64,000 nucleotides of DNA from an uncultured Shewanella sp. (GTDB lineage Bacteria > Pseudomonadota > Gammaproteobacteria > Enterobacterales > Shewanellaceae), in contig NZ_CANMIO010000004.1 in the NCBI RefSeq assembly GCF_947497935.1, positions 1 to 64,000 on the forward strand, read 5' to 3'. Below, piece after piece: positions 26,235-37,475 of the stretch (the first letter of the stretch is position 1; every line of letters starts with the position of its first letter). Made by a program: the position numbers and the translations under genes. The notes under the pieces were generated by a model, which was given only the letters and a program-made list of their open reading frames with translations, made no database searches and was not told the origin of the DNA.

Positions 26235-27152
26235 ATGAATATTCCTAATAGCGTTTGCTTTAAACGCCCTGACTCTACTGGCGGCTGGCGCGCAGAACTC
26301 AGCCTTAAATATGGCTTCAAGCGAGAAAAAACTCGTCTTTTAGAGCGTCATCAGCTCGGGCCTTTAACAGTACAAAAAACGTTCTTTCCTGACGGTGCAG
26401 CTTGTCACACCTATCTGTTGCATCCCCCTGGAGGCGTAGTCGGTGGTGATCTGCTGAGTGTCGATATTGATGTTGGCGCCAAGGCCCATGCGTTGCTGAC
26501 CACCCCCGGTGCCACTAAGTTTTACCGCAGTAATGGCGAGCAAGCATGGCAAAGCCAAGAATTAAGCGTCAAAAAGGACGGTTTACTTGAATGGCTCCCC
26601 ATGGAGAACATCTTCTTTCCTGGGGCGAACTGTAAATTGCTAACACAAATTAAGCTGGCAGCAGATGCACGGTTCATCGGTTGGGAAATGCAGTGCTTTG
26701 GTCGGCCAATGCTAGATGAGCACTTTGATCATGGCCAAGTATTAGGGCAAACCTTTATCCGTCGTAATGACCGAGTATTACTGGCGGAAACGCTACGAGT
26801 ACAAGCGCCGAGTCATGTCGAACAAGCTGCTGCATTACGAGACTTTGCCATGTCAGGAAGCCTGTATATCACTCCTGTTGAGCCTGAGCTAATTGCGAAG
26901 ATTAACCAAGTGATTGACGAGCTGCAGATGCGTTTTAAAGCCGACGTTTTGCTCGGTACCAGTGAAATTGGCAGCGCATCAACCAGTAGTGCAATGTCGT
27001 TAACCAGCGGTGCAGAAGATAGCTTGATGATAGTGCGAGCCTTAGGCCAACAAACCGAGCCTATGATGGCCAGTTTTGTGCAGATCTGGCGCTGCGTTCG
27101 CCAACACTGGTTCGGTGAATACCCAGAGGTGCCAAGAATATGGTCCACCTAA
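26235..27152 (+). CDS. ureD: Urease accessory protein UreD
   Basis: This 305-residue protein is the scaffold that binds apo-urease and, with UreF and UreG, delivers nickel and CO2. Recognisable motifs are [41 protein letters not shown] and [13 protein letters not shown], which are typical of UreD. The C-terminus has [19 protein letters not shown]. It is the first gene of the urease set; the ribosome site is weak. It ends 89 bases before ureA. Confidence 0.94.
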   Translation: MNIPNSVCFKRPDSTGGWRAELSLKYGFKREKTRLLERHQLGPLTVQKTFFPDGAACHTYLLHPPGGVVGGDLLSVDIDVGAKAHALLTTPGATKFYRSNGEQAWQSQELSVKKDGLLEWLPMENIFFPGANCKLLTQIKLAADARFIGWEMQCFGRPMLDEHFDHGQVLGQTFIRRNDRVLLAETLRVQAPSHVEQAAALRDFAMSGSLYITPVEPELIAKINQVIDELQMRFKADVLLGTSEIGSASTSSAMSLTSGAEDSLMIVRALGQQTEPMMASFVQIWRCVRQHWFGEYPEVPRIWST

Positions 27153-27241
27153 CCCAAAGCACACAGAGCCAATGTCAGTAACACCAATAAGATGGTCACC
27201 ATCGCCTCGATATAAAAATCGATTTGAAAGAGAAAAAAACC

Positions 27242-27544
27242 ATGGAATTAACCCCAAGAGAAAAAGACAAGCTGATGCTATTTACTGCTGGCTTAGTCGC
27301 TGAACGCCGATTAGCACGTGGCTTGAAACTCAATTACCCAGAGGCAATAGCCATAATCAGCTGCGCCATTATGGAAGGCGCTAGAGACGGACGTACAGTA
27401 GCCGAATTGATGAATTACGCCCGCACGATTCTGACCGCTGAGCAGGTTATGCCGGGCGTGCCAGAGATGGTGCATAACGTTCAGGTGGAATGCACTTTCC
27501 CTGATGGAACTAAGTTAGTTTCGGTACATGAACCAATTGTTTAA
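27242..27544 (+). CDS. ureA: Urease gamma subunit
   Basis: This 100-residue protein, the normal length for a separate gamma subunit, starts [23 protein letters not shown]. It contains [19 protein letters not shown] and ends [15 protein letters not shown]. The ATG at 27242 gives the family N-terminus; an upstream in-frame TTG is not needed. It is followed by the separate beta and alpha genes, the bacterial three-subunit layout. Confidence 0.96.
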   Translation: MELTPREKDKLMLFTAGLVAERRLARGLKLNYPEAIAIISCAIMEGARDGRTVAELMNYARTILTAEQVMPGVPEMVHNVQVECTFPDGTKLVSVHEPIV

Positions 27545-27605
27545 ACACAGTTTAAGCACTTTCGTTCAGTAAGTCGTTCGTCGATTAAGTTGTTAAAGGA
27601 ACACC

Positions 27606-27923
27606 ATGATCCCTGGTGAAATCATTGTAAATAAAGCGCTCGGTGATGTTGAGCTCAACCAAGGCTATGACAAACAATCGTTAACCGTAGCCAACATGGG
27701 TGATAGACCGATTCAAATCGGTTCCCATTATCACTTTTATGAAGTAAATGAATTCTTAAGCTTTGATAGAGAGAAAGCCTTAGGGTTTCGTCTCGATATT
27801 CCTGCCGGAATGGCAGTGAGATTTGAGCCCGGTCAAAGCCGCACAATCGCACTCGTCGCGTTTTCTGGAAAACGCATAATTCAAGGCTTTGATGGCCAAG
27901 TAATGGGACAAATTCAGGAGTAA
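27606..27923 (+). CDS. ureB: Urease beta subunit
   Basis: This 105-residue protein begins [20 protein letters not shown] and has [40 protein letters not shown] and [15 protein letters not shown]. All are standard UreB blocks. AAAGGA precedes the ATG. It ends two bases before ureC, whose ribosome site AGGAG overlaps the ureB stop. Confidence 0.96.
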   Translation: MIPGEIIVNKALGDVELNQGYDKQSLTVANMGDRPIQIGSHYHFYEVNEFLSFDREKALGFRLDIPAGMAVRFEPGQSRTIALVAFSGKRIIQGFDGQVMGQIQE

Positions 27924-27925
27924 GT

Positions 27926-29629
27926 ATGGCTACCATTTCAAGACAGGCTTATGCCGACATGTTTGGCCCAACCGTTGGCGATAAAATCCGACTAGCCGAT
28001 ACCGCTTTGTTATTAGAAGTCGAGCAAGATCTCACCACCTATGGTGAAGAAGTTAAGTTTGGTGGCGGTAAGGTGATCCGCGATGGCATGGGCCAAAGCC
28101 AAGCGTTAAGTAAAGATTGCGCCGATGCAGTGATCACCAATGCGCTTATTCTAGACCACTGGGGCATAGTCAAAGCCGACATAGGTATTAAAAATGGGCG
28201 CATTAGCGGTATTGGCAAGGCGGGGAATCCTGACATACAACCCAATGTTGATATTGTCATTGGCGCTGGCACTGAGGCTATTGCTGGTGAAGGTAAGATC
28301 ATTACTGCAGGTGCAATTGATACCCATATTCATTTTATCTGCCCACAACAGGCTGAAGAGGGACTGTCTGCAGGCACAACGACCTTTATCGGTGGCGGCA
28401 CCGGGCCTGTTGCAGGCTCAACCGCAACCACTGTGACACCAGGTACTTGGAACATGCATCGCATGCTTGAAGCCGCCGATGACTTACCTATTAATGTCGG
28501 CTTATTTGGCAAAGGCACCGTCAGTAATCCAGACGCCATTCGAGAACAAATCACTAATGGTGCCATGGGGCTTAAAATCCATGAAGACTGGGGCGCAACC
28601 CCTGCAGCCATTGATACCTGCATGACTGTTGCTGATGAGATGGACGTACAAGTTGCCATTCACTCCGATACGCTAAATGAAGGCGGCTTTTACGAAGCCA
28701 CAGCGAAAGCAATTGGCGATCGCGTCATTCACGTATTCCATACCGAAGGCGCTGGCGGCGGTCATGCACCCGATGTGATTAAATCGGTGGGCGAAGCCAA
28801 TATTATTCCTGCGTCAACTAACCCAACTATGCCATACACCATTAATACCGTAGATGAGCATTTGGACATGTTGATGGTGTGTCACCATTTAGATCCCGCG
28901 ATTGCTGAAGATGTCGCATTTGCTGAATCGCGTATTCGCCGTGAAACTATTGCCGCTGAAGATATTTTGCATGACTTAGGTGCTATCTCAGTAATGAGCT
29001 CAGATTCACAAGCAATGGGCCGAGTAGCTGAAGTGGCCATGCGTACTTGGCAATGTGCCCATAAGATGAAATTGCAGCGTGGCCCACTCGAAGGCGACAA
29101 TCAAGATTCTGATAATACTCGCCTCAAGCGCTATGTCGCCAAATACACCATTAACCCAGCTATTGCCCACGGAATAAGCCATGAAGTCGGCTCAATTGAA
29201 GTCGGAAAATTGGCCGATATCGTGTTGTGGGAGCCGGCTTTTTTTGGGGTTAAACCCGCTTTAGTCTTAAAAGGTGGCCTTACTGTTTATGCACCTATGG
29301 GCGATATCAATGGTGCTATTCCAACGCCACAACCCGTGCATTACCGCCCTATGTACGCCGCTACAGGTAAAGCTCGAGCTGCGACCTCGATGACCTTTTT
29401 ACCAAAAGCCGCAATCGATGCCGGTATACCTGCAAAACTTAAATTAACCCACTTAATTGGTGAGGTAAAAGGCTGCCGCGATATTCGTAAGAAAGACATG
29501 ATTCATAACAGCTACACCCCAGAGATAGAGCTCGATTCGCAAACCTATGTGGTAAAGGCCGACGGCATGCCCTTAGTGTGTGAACCGCTAGCCGAGTTGC
29601 CAATGGCGCAGCGCTATTTCTTGTTTTAG
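27926..29629 (+). CDS. ureC: Urease alpha (catalytic) subunit
   Basis: This 567-residue nickel hydrolase converts urea to ammonia and carbamate. Nickel ligands are visible: His pair in [11 protein letters not shown], carbamylated Lys217 in [11 protein letters not shown] (same number as in Klebsiella urease), the HSDTLNE and [12 protein letters not shown] histidines, and the [12 protein letters not shown]sp. The flap region [22 protein letters not shown] is present. No key residue looks lost, so the enzyme should be active. Confidence 0.98.
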   Translation: MATISRQAYADMFGPTVGDKIRLADTALLLEVEQDLTTYGEEVKFGGGKVIRDGMGQSQALSKDCADAVITNALILDHWGIVKADIGIKNGRISGIGKAGNPDIQPNVDIVIGAGTEAIAGEGKIITAGAIDTHIHFICPQQAEEGLSAGTTTFIGGGTGPVAGSTATTVTPGTWNMHRMLEAADDLPINVGLFGKGTVSNPDAIREQITNGAMGLKIHEDWGATPAAIDTCMTVADEMDVQVAIHSDTLNEGGFYEATAKAIGDRVIHVFHTEGAGGGHAPDVIKSVGEANIIPASTNPTMPYTINTVDEHLDMLMVCHHLDPAIAEDVAFAESRIRRETIAAEDILHDLGAISVMSSDSQAMGRVAEVAMRTWQCAHKMKLQRGPLEGDNQDSDNTRLKRYVAKYTINPAIAHGISHEVGSIEVGKLADIVLWEPAFFGVKPALVLKGGLTVYAPMGDINGAIPTPQPVHYRPMYAATGKARAATSMTFLPKAAIDAGIPAKLKLTHLIGEVKGCRDIRKKDMIHNSYTPEIELDSQTYVVKADGMPLVCEPLAELPMAQRYFLF

Positions 29630-29702
29630 TTTGTTTTCGCTTTCAACTCCCATACCGACTGAGCCATTAGCTGGCTCAATCGAGCTTATTGAAGAGGTAA
29701 AA

Positions 29703-30215
29703 ATGATTAAGTTAACCCAAGTATTAACTGCTGCATCACAGGTTGACGCCACGGTGTGTTTGACCATGGTCGAGCGCACGAAAAGTCGTTTACGTATCAC
29801 CCTTGAAGATGGCCGTGATGCTGGCTTGGTACTACCACGCGGCCATACTTTACATGCTGGCGATTTGCTCGTAAGTGATGACGGTTTTGTGGTTGAAGTG
29901 ATTGCAGCCAAAGAGCAAGTCTCGACGGCAAGCTCTGATGATCCGACCTTGTTTGCTAAGGGCTGCTATCACTTAGGTAATCGCCATGTGCCTTTACAAG
30001 TCGAGGCAGGCTGGTGCCGTTATCAACATGATCATGTACTCGATGAAATGCTAATCGGCTTAGGTTTGCAGGTTACTGTAGAACAGCAAGCCTTTCAGCC
30101 TGAACCCGGCGCCTACGGGGGCACCACTGGTGGCCATTCCCATGGTGACGCCTACGACGATAGTTTAGAAAAGGCAGGTCAAGAGCATAGCCATTCACAT
30201 CTCCATGAGCATTAG
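29703..30215 (+). CDS. ureE: Urease accessory protein UreE (nickel metallochaperone)
   Basis: This 170-residue protein has the UreE N-terminal peptide-binding domain and a metal-binding domain with LGNRHVPLQVE. Its His-rich tail holds GGHSHGDAYDD and HSHSHLHEH, which bind nickel for UreG. The ATG at 29703 is preferred because GAGG lies just upstream and the protein then begins like other UreE proteins; a longer in-frame start at 29631 overlaps the ureC end and is unlikely. Confidence 0.95.
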   Translation: MIKLTQVLTAASQVDATVCLTMVERTKSRLRITLEDGRDAGLVLPRGHTLHAGDLLVSDDGFVVEVIAAKEQVSTASSDDPTLFAKGCYHLGNRHVPLQVEAGWCRYQHDHVLDEMLIGLGLQVTVEQQAFQPEPGAYGGTTGGHSHGDAYDDSLEKAGQEHSHSHLHEH

Positions 30216-30218
30216 TCG

Positions 30219-30902
30219 ATGTATAGCGCTCACAATATGTTGCCAGAACTACGCCTCTATCAGCTTATCAGTCCATCACTTCCTGTAGGCGGTTTTACCT
30301 ATTCTCAAGGGCTTGAATGGGCCATTGATAAAGGCTGGGTAACGACACCGCAAGCACTGGAAGATTGGCTTAAAAGCCAGATGTTAGCGAGCCTAACCAG
30401 CCTTGAGTTACCCATTTTAGTCCGTATTCAAAGCTATCTGGCCGCAGATGATTATGTCCAGGCGCAAGCTTGGTGTAACTACCTTTCCGCGAGCCGCGAA
30501 ACTAAAGAGTTACGGCTAGAAGAGCACCAACGGGGCATCGCCTTTGTACAGTTACTCCCTAAGTTAGGCATAGCACTGACCCCTGAGCTAACCACCATGG
30601 TGAAAACCACTCAGCTAGCGGCTTTTGCGTTAGGGATGAATCAATGGCAGATCCCGCTAGAGAAAGCACTTGGCGGCTACCTATGGAGCTGGCTTGAAAA
30701 TGCAGTGGTGGTCGGTATCAAGTTAGTGCCTCTAGGTCAAAGTGCTGGTCAACAGCTCTTGATGTCGTTAGCCGAAAGCATTCCTGCTGCGGTAGAAAAA
30801 GCACTAACTATAGCTGATGAAGACATTGGGAGTTTTACCCCTGCGCAGGTCATGGCCAGCTGTCGCCATGAGCACCAATATACTCGGCTATTTCGCTCTT
30901 AG
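30219..30902 (+). CDS. ureF: Urease accessory protein UreF
   Basis: This 227-residue all-helical protein bridges UreD and UreG. Family blocks are [39 protein letters not shown] and [31 protein letters not shown]. It begins three bases after the ureE stop, so coupling is likely. The C-terminus ([10 protein letters not shown]) is normal, so the gene is complete although the following 157 bases before ureG remain partly open in another frame. Confidence 0.94.
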   Translation: MYSAHNMLPELRLYQLISPSLPVGGFTYSQGLEWAIDKGWVTTPQALEDWLKSQMLASLTSLELPILVRIQSYLAADDYVQAQAWCNYLSASRETKELRLEEHQRGIAFVQLLPKLGIALTPELTTMVKTTQLAAFALGMNQWQIPLEKALGGYLWSWLENAVVVGIKLVPLGQSAGQQLLMSLAESIPAAVEKALTIADEDIGSFTPAQVMASCRHEHQYTRLFRS

Positions 30903-31059
30903 CTGGGCTGTTAATCGACAAGAAGACTTGCCATCGAGCGAGTTGATATCCCCTAAGGCCGTATCACTTAAAGCAACAAAACTTAAAGGCTTACCCATTG
31001 AAATACGAGCTCTTTAAGTCAAAGCATTAGGTACACCTTAACCAGAATTAGGAATAACA

Positions 31060-31683
31060 ATGACCGAATTTGATTATAAACAACCACTGCGGATCGGCGT
31101 AGGTGGCCCCGTGGGTTCAGGAAAAACAGCACTGCTAGAAGTGCTATGTAAAGCACTGCGTGATAAGTACCAAATTGCGGTGGTGACCAATGATATTTAC
31201 ACCCAAGAAGACGCTAAGATTTTAACCCGCTCAGAGGCATTAGATGCTGACCGCATTATCGGGGTTGAAACGGGCGGTTGCCCCCATACAGCCATTCGTG
31301 AAGATGCTTCAATGAACTTGGCGGCAGTTGAAGAGTTGGCCAAGCGCCATAAGAATTTAGATGTGGTGTTTGTTGAAAGTGGCGGCGATAACCTAAGCGC
31401 GACCTTTAGCCCTGAACTTGCCGATATTACCATTTACGTGATTGACGTTGCCGAAGGCGAGAAGATCCCCCGCAAAGGCGGCCCTGGGATCACCCGCTCC
31501 GATCTGTTAATCATCAACAAAATCGATCTTGCCCCTTATGTTGGCGCATCACTGGTGGTAATGGACCAAGATACCCAACGTATGCGCCCTGAAAAGCCCT
31601 ATGTATTTACCAATATGAAAACCGGTAAAGGAGTGCCAGAGATCATCACCTTTATCGAAACCGCAGGCATGCTAAATATCTAA
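31060..31683 (+). CDS. ureG: Urease accessory GTPase UreG
   Basis: This 207-residue SIMIBI-class GTPase drives nickel insertion. The P-loop is [17 protein letters not shown]. The metal-binding CPH is in [17 protein letters not shown], the Walker B-like region is [15 protein letters not shown], and the guanine-specificity motif is in [14 protein letters not shown]. It closes the ureDABCEFG set. I see no clear terminator behind it. Confidence 0.97.
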   Translation: MTEFDYKQPLRIGVGGPVGSGKTALLEVLCKALRDKYQIAVVTNDIYTQEDAKILTRSEALDADRIIGVETGGCPHTAIREDASMNLAAVEELAKRHKNLDVVFVESGGDNLSATFSPELADITIYVIDVAEGEKIPRKGGPGITRSDLLIINKIDLAPYVGASLVVMDQDTQRMRPEKPYVFTNMKTGKGVPEIITFIETAGMLNI

Positions 31684-31993
31684 ATAGGCAGTAGAGGTCG
31701 TCGCATGGCTTGATGCATCGCAGCTTCTCTATACCGCAGAGTCATATATCTGAGTCGTCATGAACTCGACAACATAGAAACTCAATCTGTTATGCCAGCC
31801 AAACTAGCTAGCGCTGTGAATAACGCACTACCGCCGAATCAGCATCATGATTTGGCTAAGAAAATAGTAAAAGTAACGGTTAACAAATATCAACCTTTAC
31901 TTTTATAACCGGTGACTTTAGCAGCTAAGTATCCATCGCTATCACCATAGAACTGACATTCAGTTAACTACATCTAAGAGGTAAAATACCAAT
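31684..31993. other. Intergenic region after the urease operon
   Basis: No gene, repeat or convincing terminator is visible. The right end must hold the promoter of the RidA-like gene. Confidence 0.4.
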
Positions 31994-33232
31994 ATGAGTC
32001 ACGACATAAAAAAAGTTTCAAGAAATACAGACAATGCACCACAAAATTCTGTTTCTACTCAAACTGTCGCCTTTTCTCATTACAACAATATTTCAGCGCA
32101 ATTACCTATCGATCCTAAAACCGATGATATCGTGATTGGTAGCGTAAAAGATCAAGCTAAACAATGTCTCGCTAATATCAAAGCCATTGTTGAAAGTATC
32201 GGCCATGTGATGGACGATATGGTTAAAATCAATGTGTTTGTTAAAAACATCGAGGATATGGACGCTATCGATGAAGTGTATGCGACATTCTTCTCAACTC
32301 CTTTTCCTACCCGCACTGTGATTGCGGTAAAAGAGTTACCTTTGAGTGATGCATTAGTGCAAATGGACGCACTTATTTCTAATGGTGAAGGCACTGCGCC
32401 GCAAACTCCATGTGCACTAGTGAAAGTGTCAAGAAACACCAAAAATGCACCGTTAACAGCGATATCGACACAGACGGTGGCTTTTTCTCATTACAACAAC
32501 CTTTCGGCTCAATTACCTATCGAGCCTGCCACCGGAAAACTAATTGCTGGTGGGGTAAAAGAGCAAACTGAGCAGTGTCTTAATAACATCAAGGCAATTT
32601 TAGCAAGCATCGACCACGTCATGGCTGATATCGTTAAAACAACCATATTCGTTAAAGATATCGCTGATGTTGCAGCAGTAAATGAAGTGTGTAACGCGTT
32701 TTTCGAAGGCTATGTGCCTGCACGTACTATTGTTAATGCAGCAGCTTTACCTATGGGAGCTTTAGTGCAAATTGATACAGTAGTGTCCCACGGTGATGGC
32801 ACGCCACCACAGCCACCAGAAGATACTCAGTTTATCGTTATCGAAGCAAGCAACAGCGACAAGGCTCCACATGCCCCCTACTCACACACTGTGGCATTTT
32901 CCCATTACAACCATATTTCAGGCCAGTTACCCATCGATGCAACAACTGGCGAAATCGTTAGCGCTGATGTGGCTGAACAAACTAAGCAATGTTTAAACAA
33001 TATAAAAGCCATTATCGAGAGCGTCGCGCATGTGATGGATGACGTGGTAAAGGTTAATATTCAAGTTGCCAATATCGAAGATATTGACGTAATTGACTCT
33101 GTCTACAGCAGCTTTTTCAAGCAAGAGCTTCCAGCAAGAACCGTCTTTGCAGTGTCAACATTGCCAATGGGAGCACGGGTGCAAATAGATGCGGTTATTT
33201 CAAACTGTGAAGGTACGCCACCACAAGCTTAA
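31994..33232 (+). CDS. Triple-domain RidA/YjgF-family protein
   Basis: This 412-residue protein is built of three tandem RidA domains (about 1-130, 142-265, 279-404). Each has TVAFSHYNxxSxQLPI, a KQCLxNIKAI helix and an (A/T)RT...LP...ALVQ(M/I)D ending. RidA enzymes hydrolyse reactive enamines/imines as homotrimers with active sites between subunits. Each unit keeps the substrate-binding Arg (107, 244, 382). The Glu of the usual IEIEA segment is Asp in all three (125, 261, 399). A chain with three units may fold as a one-chain pseudo-trimer. The gene stands alone, with urease to the left. Confidence 0.82.
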   Translation: MSHDIKKVSRNTDNAPQNSVSTQTVAFSHYNNISAQLPIDPKTDDIVIGSVKDQAKQCLANIKAIVESIGHVMDDMVKINVFVKNIEDMDAIDEVYATFFSTPFPTRTVIAVKELPLSDALVQMDALISNGEGTAPQTPCALVKVSRNTKNAPLTAISTQTVAFSHYNNLSAQLPIEPATGKLIAGGVKEQTEQCLNNIKAILASIDHVMADIVKTTIFVKDIADVAAVNEVCNAFFEGYVPARTIVNAAALPMGALVQIDTVVSHGDGTPPQPPEDTQFIVIEASNSDKAPHAPYSHTVAFSHYNHISGQLPIDATTGEIVSADVAEQTKQCLNNIKAIIESVAHVMDDVVKVNIQVANIEDIDVIDSVYSSFFKQELPARTVFAVSTLPMGARVQIDAVISNCEGTPPQA

Positions 33233-33284
33233 CAAGCGTTTATTGAGCGTATGATGGTCCAAACATCCATTTAGAACCATCCAT

Positions 33285-33334
33285 AAAGCCCCTATTTCTC
33301 AAGCTATTTATCATAGTGTTGAGCTAGGGGCTTT
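33285..33334 (+). terminator. Probable terminator of the RidA-like gene
   Basis: AAAGCCCCTA (33285-33294) pairs with TAGGGGCTTT (33325-33334), with further CTCAA/TTGAG pairing inside. The loop is fairly large and only short T runs follow. Confidence 0.55.
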
Positions 33335-33688
33335 ACTTTAAATATTACGCCTAACCTTATGGTTCTAAAACTTACAGTGATCAAGTCATTCATATAACCA
33401 TTGCAACAAAACTTTTAAAGCATCTCACTAACGACCTCTAGTGATGTTCAAATGCTAAGCTGATACCTTAGTCTTAGCGATCGCAGAAACCTCCCATCGC
33501 TCGGCCTCAACTTTCCCATAGAAAAGCCGCTTTGCAATAATCCCTTCACTTAATCAAAATCCAGATGTCACTTGGTATTACTCGTTAACAGTAACGAGCC
33601 TGCATTCCGTTAAAAATGAAACCAGCAGTTCCCAATAAGCCGTATACACTTATATCTATGGATAATACCGTGAAAGTGGGGAAAGCCT
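33335..33688. other. Intergenic region before mscK
   Basis: No gene, repeat or operator is recognised. GGGGAAAG shortly before the GTG start at 33689 is the likely ribosome site. Confidence 0.35.
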
Positions 33689-36600
33689 GTGAGTCTGGAA
33701 GTTAAGCTCAAAGTGACAAGGCGCCTATGGTGGCTATTCCTATTTTTATCGTTAACGCTACTCTCCTTAGCATCAAGCAGCCAGACCCAGCCTGATGCCA
33801 ATTTCTTAAAAAGTGAAATAGCCCGACTGAATATTGAATCGCCAAAAAATGAAAGCTTAATCAGCCAATATGAAACTTTGCTGTCTCGAATTAATGGCTA
33901 TGAAAAACAAACTGCCACGCGAGAAAAGTATCTAAACATTGTTAGCCAGTTTCCGGTGCAACGAGAGCGGTTACTCAAAAAGATAGATGATGTAGAGCGG
34001 TTAGATATCTTTAATATTCGCCGTAAAGATAAGTATAGTGACCTTTCTCAATCTATCGCGACACTGCAAGCTGCGCTAATAGAATGGCGATCTACATATC
34101 AAACCAATAGCGATCAAAATAAGCGACTGATTAATGAGAAAACAACATTACCCCAGTCTCTCGCACAAACGGATAAAGAAATCGAGCAAGCCTCTATCAT
34201 TAAAAGTGATACTGGCAGCCAGTTAGATCAGTGGCTTGAATCAACCCACTTGGCCTCGCTAAAACTTCAACGACAAGTGACCTCTGCTCAGTTACAGAGC
34301 TTAGATGAACGTACTGAATTACTGATTTTAGAGCAGCAATTACTGAACCGAAAAATTCAATTAGCCTCGCCAATTTTGATTGAATTACAAGATAAATTAA
34401 CCCGAGTCGAGCAGGCCTCAGTTAAAACACTCATTGAACAAGCAAGGCAGATCAGCGAGGAGGCGCAAGGAGATACGGAGGAGCAACACCAAGTAGAGCT
34501 AGTCAAAGCTTACACCTTAGAATTAGAAGAAGTACTGGATAAGATTGATAAAACGCGAATTATGTATCAAAAAGTTGAGTCTGAGCAACGCAGTTTAGCG
34601 GATGACCAACGCTTAATAAAAGATAACTTGGCTTGGTTACGCGATAGCACGGTTTTTGGTGCTTCCATCCGTGCACAGTTACAAAGGTTACCCTCCAAAG
34701 TAGACACGCAATATATTCCCGATGAAATTGCCAAAGCCCACATTCGAAAATACGAGATAGGCCAGTTAAAAGATGATGCAGAGCAACAAGGTGCAACTTC
34801 TAGAGGTAAAAAAAACGAAGAAGACCCAGACAGATTAGCCTCGTTATTAAATAAATTATTAGTCCAATTAACGAAAGATTATGACAAGCTAATTTCAGCA
34901 TTGAGTCAGCTAAAGTTGGTCAAGGATCAATATGCTCAAACAGTGGAAAAAGCACGTAGTTTTTTAAAGCAGCAACAGCTATGGACACGCAGTAACGTGC
35001 CCATATGGCAACACCTTACTGACTTCAATACTGTGATCTGGTTCGGCTCCAAGACACCACTTAAAAATATGTTAAATGATCTCCCACAAGGACAGTCAAT
35101 ATCGCTGTTAACTATATTTGCTTTGTACACGATTCTTCTTATCTATAGCACTACTCGACTGAATCGATATGCTGCTCAGCGTAAAGATGAGCTTCAAAAA
35201 GTATTTGGTCACCCACTGAAAGATCGATTTCATAATACTGTTTTGTTATTTTTACTCGCCATTATACGCGCGCTTATTCTGCCGATTTGGTATGTAATAA
35301 CCGCTTGGGGACTGTATTGGTTTTGGCCAGTTACGACCTCAAATGAGCTCAGTACACTGATCTTTGCCAGTGCATCAGGCGTGTTTGTCGTCGAACTCAT
35401 CCACGCCTTAAGCTATAAACAAGGTGTTCTCGCGCTCCATCTAAACTGGCCAGAGCAAATTTGCTCATACCTGCATAAAGGAAGTCAACGGATCCTCTGG
35501 CCATTTGTCATTTTGTTGCTTAGTATTTTTGCTGCAGAACTGGTTTCAGGGATCCATGAAGCGGAAATCTCACGCGTATTATTCCTATTACTAATGGGAG
35601 TAATGATGGCTGTATTTATTTCACTGCTGAAGGAAAACCATCTCCCCTCTACTTTACCGTCCCCACTTAATAGAGGCTTCTCCCTCTATCTATTTCGTTT
35701 CATCGTTATCGGTTCGTTTATTACTATTATCGTTATGGCCGTTATGGGGCTTTATATTGCTTCATGGATCCTACTTATCTATCAACAGTTAACCATTTAC
35801 GTAGTGTTAGCCGTGCTATTTACCTACCAAATGGGAGAACGCTGGCTAAAGTTAGAGCACCGGCAGCTCAGCTATCAGCGCCTGCTAGCACGGCGTGAAG
35901 AGCTCATTGCTCAACAACAAGAGCAAGCAGATGAATCACCCGAAATTACTGAATTAAGGGAAACTATTCCTGATGTAGAAGAGCGCAGTTTAGCGAGTGA
36001 ACAAATTAGTGAACAGTCACTAACGCTGTTGCGTGGCTTGTCCTTAATTGGCTTAGTGGCTGCGGTGTTAACCTTATGGTCAAGCGCCTTAGAAATGACC
36101 AGTTGGTTAGATGCCATTGTGGTGTGGCAAGTAAATGAAATGACCCAAACCGGTGTAACCCTAGTGGATGTGACTCTGCAATCATTGATTTATGCAATGG
36201 TCACATTAATCGTGACGTTTGTCGGGGTGCGAAACTTACCTGGCATTTTGGAACTGTTGATCCTGCGTCGTCTCGACTTAGCGCCAGGCGCTGGCTATGC
36301 GGTTACCACTCTATTGCGCTATGTAATTTTAATGGCTGGCTTAATGGGTGCGTTTTCCATATTAGGTTTTCAATGGTCAAAATTGCAATGGCTGGTTGCG
36401 GCGTTTGGAGTTGGCTTAGGGTTTGGATTACAAGAAATTTTCGCCAACTTTATTTCTGGTTTGATCCTCTTGTTTGAACGACCTATCCGCATTGGTGACA
36501 TTGTGACGATTAATGACTTATCGGGAACGGTGAGTAAAATTCAGACCCGTGCCACCACCATTATAGATTGGGACAACAAAGAAATAGTGGTGCCAAATAA

Positions 36601-36967
36601 AACCTTTATTACAGAAAAACTCATTAACTGGTCCTTGACGAGCCCCATCACCAGAATCGTCATTCCTATTGGTGTGGCTTACGGCTCAGATATCGATAAG
36701 GTGGAGAGCTTACTGTATCAAATTGCTGATGAGCATCCACTCGTACTACCAGATCCGCAACCTTCTGTGGTGTTCTTATCTTTTGGAGCTAGCAGTCTCG
36801 ACTTTGAATTAAGAGCCCATATCACCGCAATTGAACTACGCCTATCAACGGTTCATATCATCAACAAAAATATTGATCGCTTGTTTCGAGAGCACCAGAT
36901 TGAAATTGCCTTTCCGCAAATGGATCTACATGTTCGTGATTTGCCACCAAAGCCTAAAGACGCATAA
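33689..36967 (+). CDS. mscK: MscK/KefA-type mechanosensitive channel
   Basis: This 1,092-residue protein has a signal peptide, a long periplasmic coiled-coil region (about 35-440), and a block of transmembrane helices. It ends in an MscS domain: pore helix and beta domain in VAAFGVGLGFGLQEIFANFISGLILLFERPIRIGDIV, then TTIIDWDNKEIVVPNKTFI. This layout and length match MscK, the large potassium-dependent MscS relative that opens on membrane tension and protects against osmotic downshock. The start is GTG. The gene is monocistronic by spacing. Confidence 0.92.
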   Translation: MSLEVKLKVTRRLWWLFLFLSLTLLSLASSSQTQPDANFLKSEIARLNIESPKNESLISQYETLLSRINGYEKQTATREKYLNIVSQFPVQRERLLKKIDDVERLDIFNIRRKDKYSDLSQSIATLQAALIEWRSTYQTNSDQNKRLINEKTTLPQSLAQTDKEIEQASIIKSDTGSQLDQWLESTHLASLKLQRQVTSAQLQSLDERTELLILEQQLLNRKIQLASPILIELQDKLTRVEQASVKTLIEQARQISEEAQGDTEEQHQVELVKAYTLELEEVLDKIDKTRIMYQKVESEQRSLADDQRLIKDNLAWLRDSTVFGASIRAQLQRLPSKVDTQYIPDEIAKAHIRKYEIGQLKDDAEQQGATSRGKKNEEDPDRLASLLNKLLVQLTKDYDKLISALSQLKLVKDQYAQTVEKARSFLKQQQLWTRSNVPIWQHLTDFNTVIWFGSKTPLKNMLNDLPQGQSISLLTIFALYTILLIYSTTRLNRYAAQRKDELQKVFGHPLKDRFHNTVLLFLLAIIRALILPIWYVITAWGLYWFWPVTTSNELSTLIFASASGVFVVELIHALSYKQGVLALHLNWPEQICSYLHKGSQRILWPFVILLLSIFAAELVSGIHEAEISRVLFLLLMGVMMAVFISLLKENHLPSTLPSPLNRGFSLYLFRFIVIGSFITIIVMAVMGLYIASWILLIYQQLTIYVVLAVLFTYQMGERWLKLEHRQLSYQRLLARREELIAQQQEQADESPEITELRETIPDVEERSLASEQISEQSLTLLRGLSLIGLVAAVLTLWSSALEMTSWLDAIVVWQVNEMTQTGVTLVDVTLQSLIYAMVTLIVTFVGVRNLPGILELLILRRLDLAPGAGYAVTTLLRYVILMAGLMGAFSILGFQWSKLQWLVAAFGVGLGFGLQEIFANFISGLILLFERPIRIGDIVTINDLSGTVSKIQTRATTIIDWDNKEIVVPNKTFITEKLINWSLTSPITRIVIPIGVAYGSDIDKVESLLYQIADEHPLVLPDPQPSVVFLSFGASSLDFELRAHITAIELRLSTVHIINKNIDRLFREHQIEIAFPQMDLHVRDLPPKPKDA

Positions 36968-37202
36968 ACTTTATTTTAAGTCATTGAATATTTATTAGTA
37001 GTGACTGCTTTCGATATGAAGGCATTTACTTTTTGATGTCAAAAGTAAGCATGCAATTTGCTCATTATTTTGCAATTTTGTATTGCTAAAACCTACAGAG
37101 ATCTCACTTTAGAGCCGATTGCACTGCTATAGTGAATCGAGAGCCAAAATCAATTGTTTCTGTTCAGTACGACATTTTAGTTCAGCAATTCAAGGGGCAA
37201 CT

Positions 37203-37475
37203 ATGTTAAATGAAAATCATGCGCTTATTTTCGACTTCCCAGAATTTAAACAAGACATTGTTTACTTAAATTACACCGACCAAGAGTTTGATAAGCTTTC
37301 TAAGCAATACCACCTGCTTGATTATGATATTCGCCAGCTAGAAATTGCCGGCAGCCCTACCGACGATGAACATATGCATCAACTCAAAGTGCAACGTGCC
37401 AACTTAAAAGATGTTTTGTTCCATAAGCTTCAAGCCCATCACGGCAAATCTAAATCACATACAGTTAATTCATAA
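37203..37475 (+). CDS. YdcH/SlyX-like DUF465 small protein
   Basis: This 90-residue helical protein begins MLNENHALIFDFPEFKQDI and continues with LSKQYHLLDYDIRQLE and HQLKVQRANLKDVLFHKL, the DUF465 (YdcH) pattern of two amphipathic helices. Function is unknown in the family. The ATG at 37203 follows AAGGGG at a good distance and is preferred over a longer frame starting 84 bases upstream. Confidence 0.8.
   Translation: MLNENHALIFDFPEFKQDIVYLNYTDQEFDKLSKQYHLLDYDIRQLEIAGSPTDDEHMHQLKVQRANLKDVLFHKLQAHHGKSKSHTVNS

Noticed and set aside
30817..31017. Open frame between ureF and ureG considered as a UreF extension or small gene
   Set aside because: UreF already has a normal length and C-terminus. 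The overlapping frame has no ribosome site and no recognisable protein.
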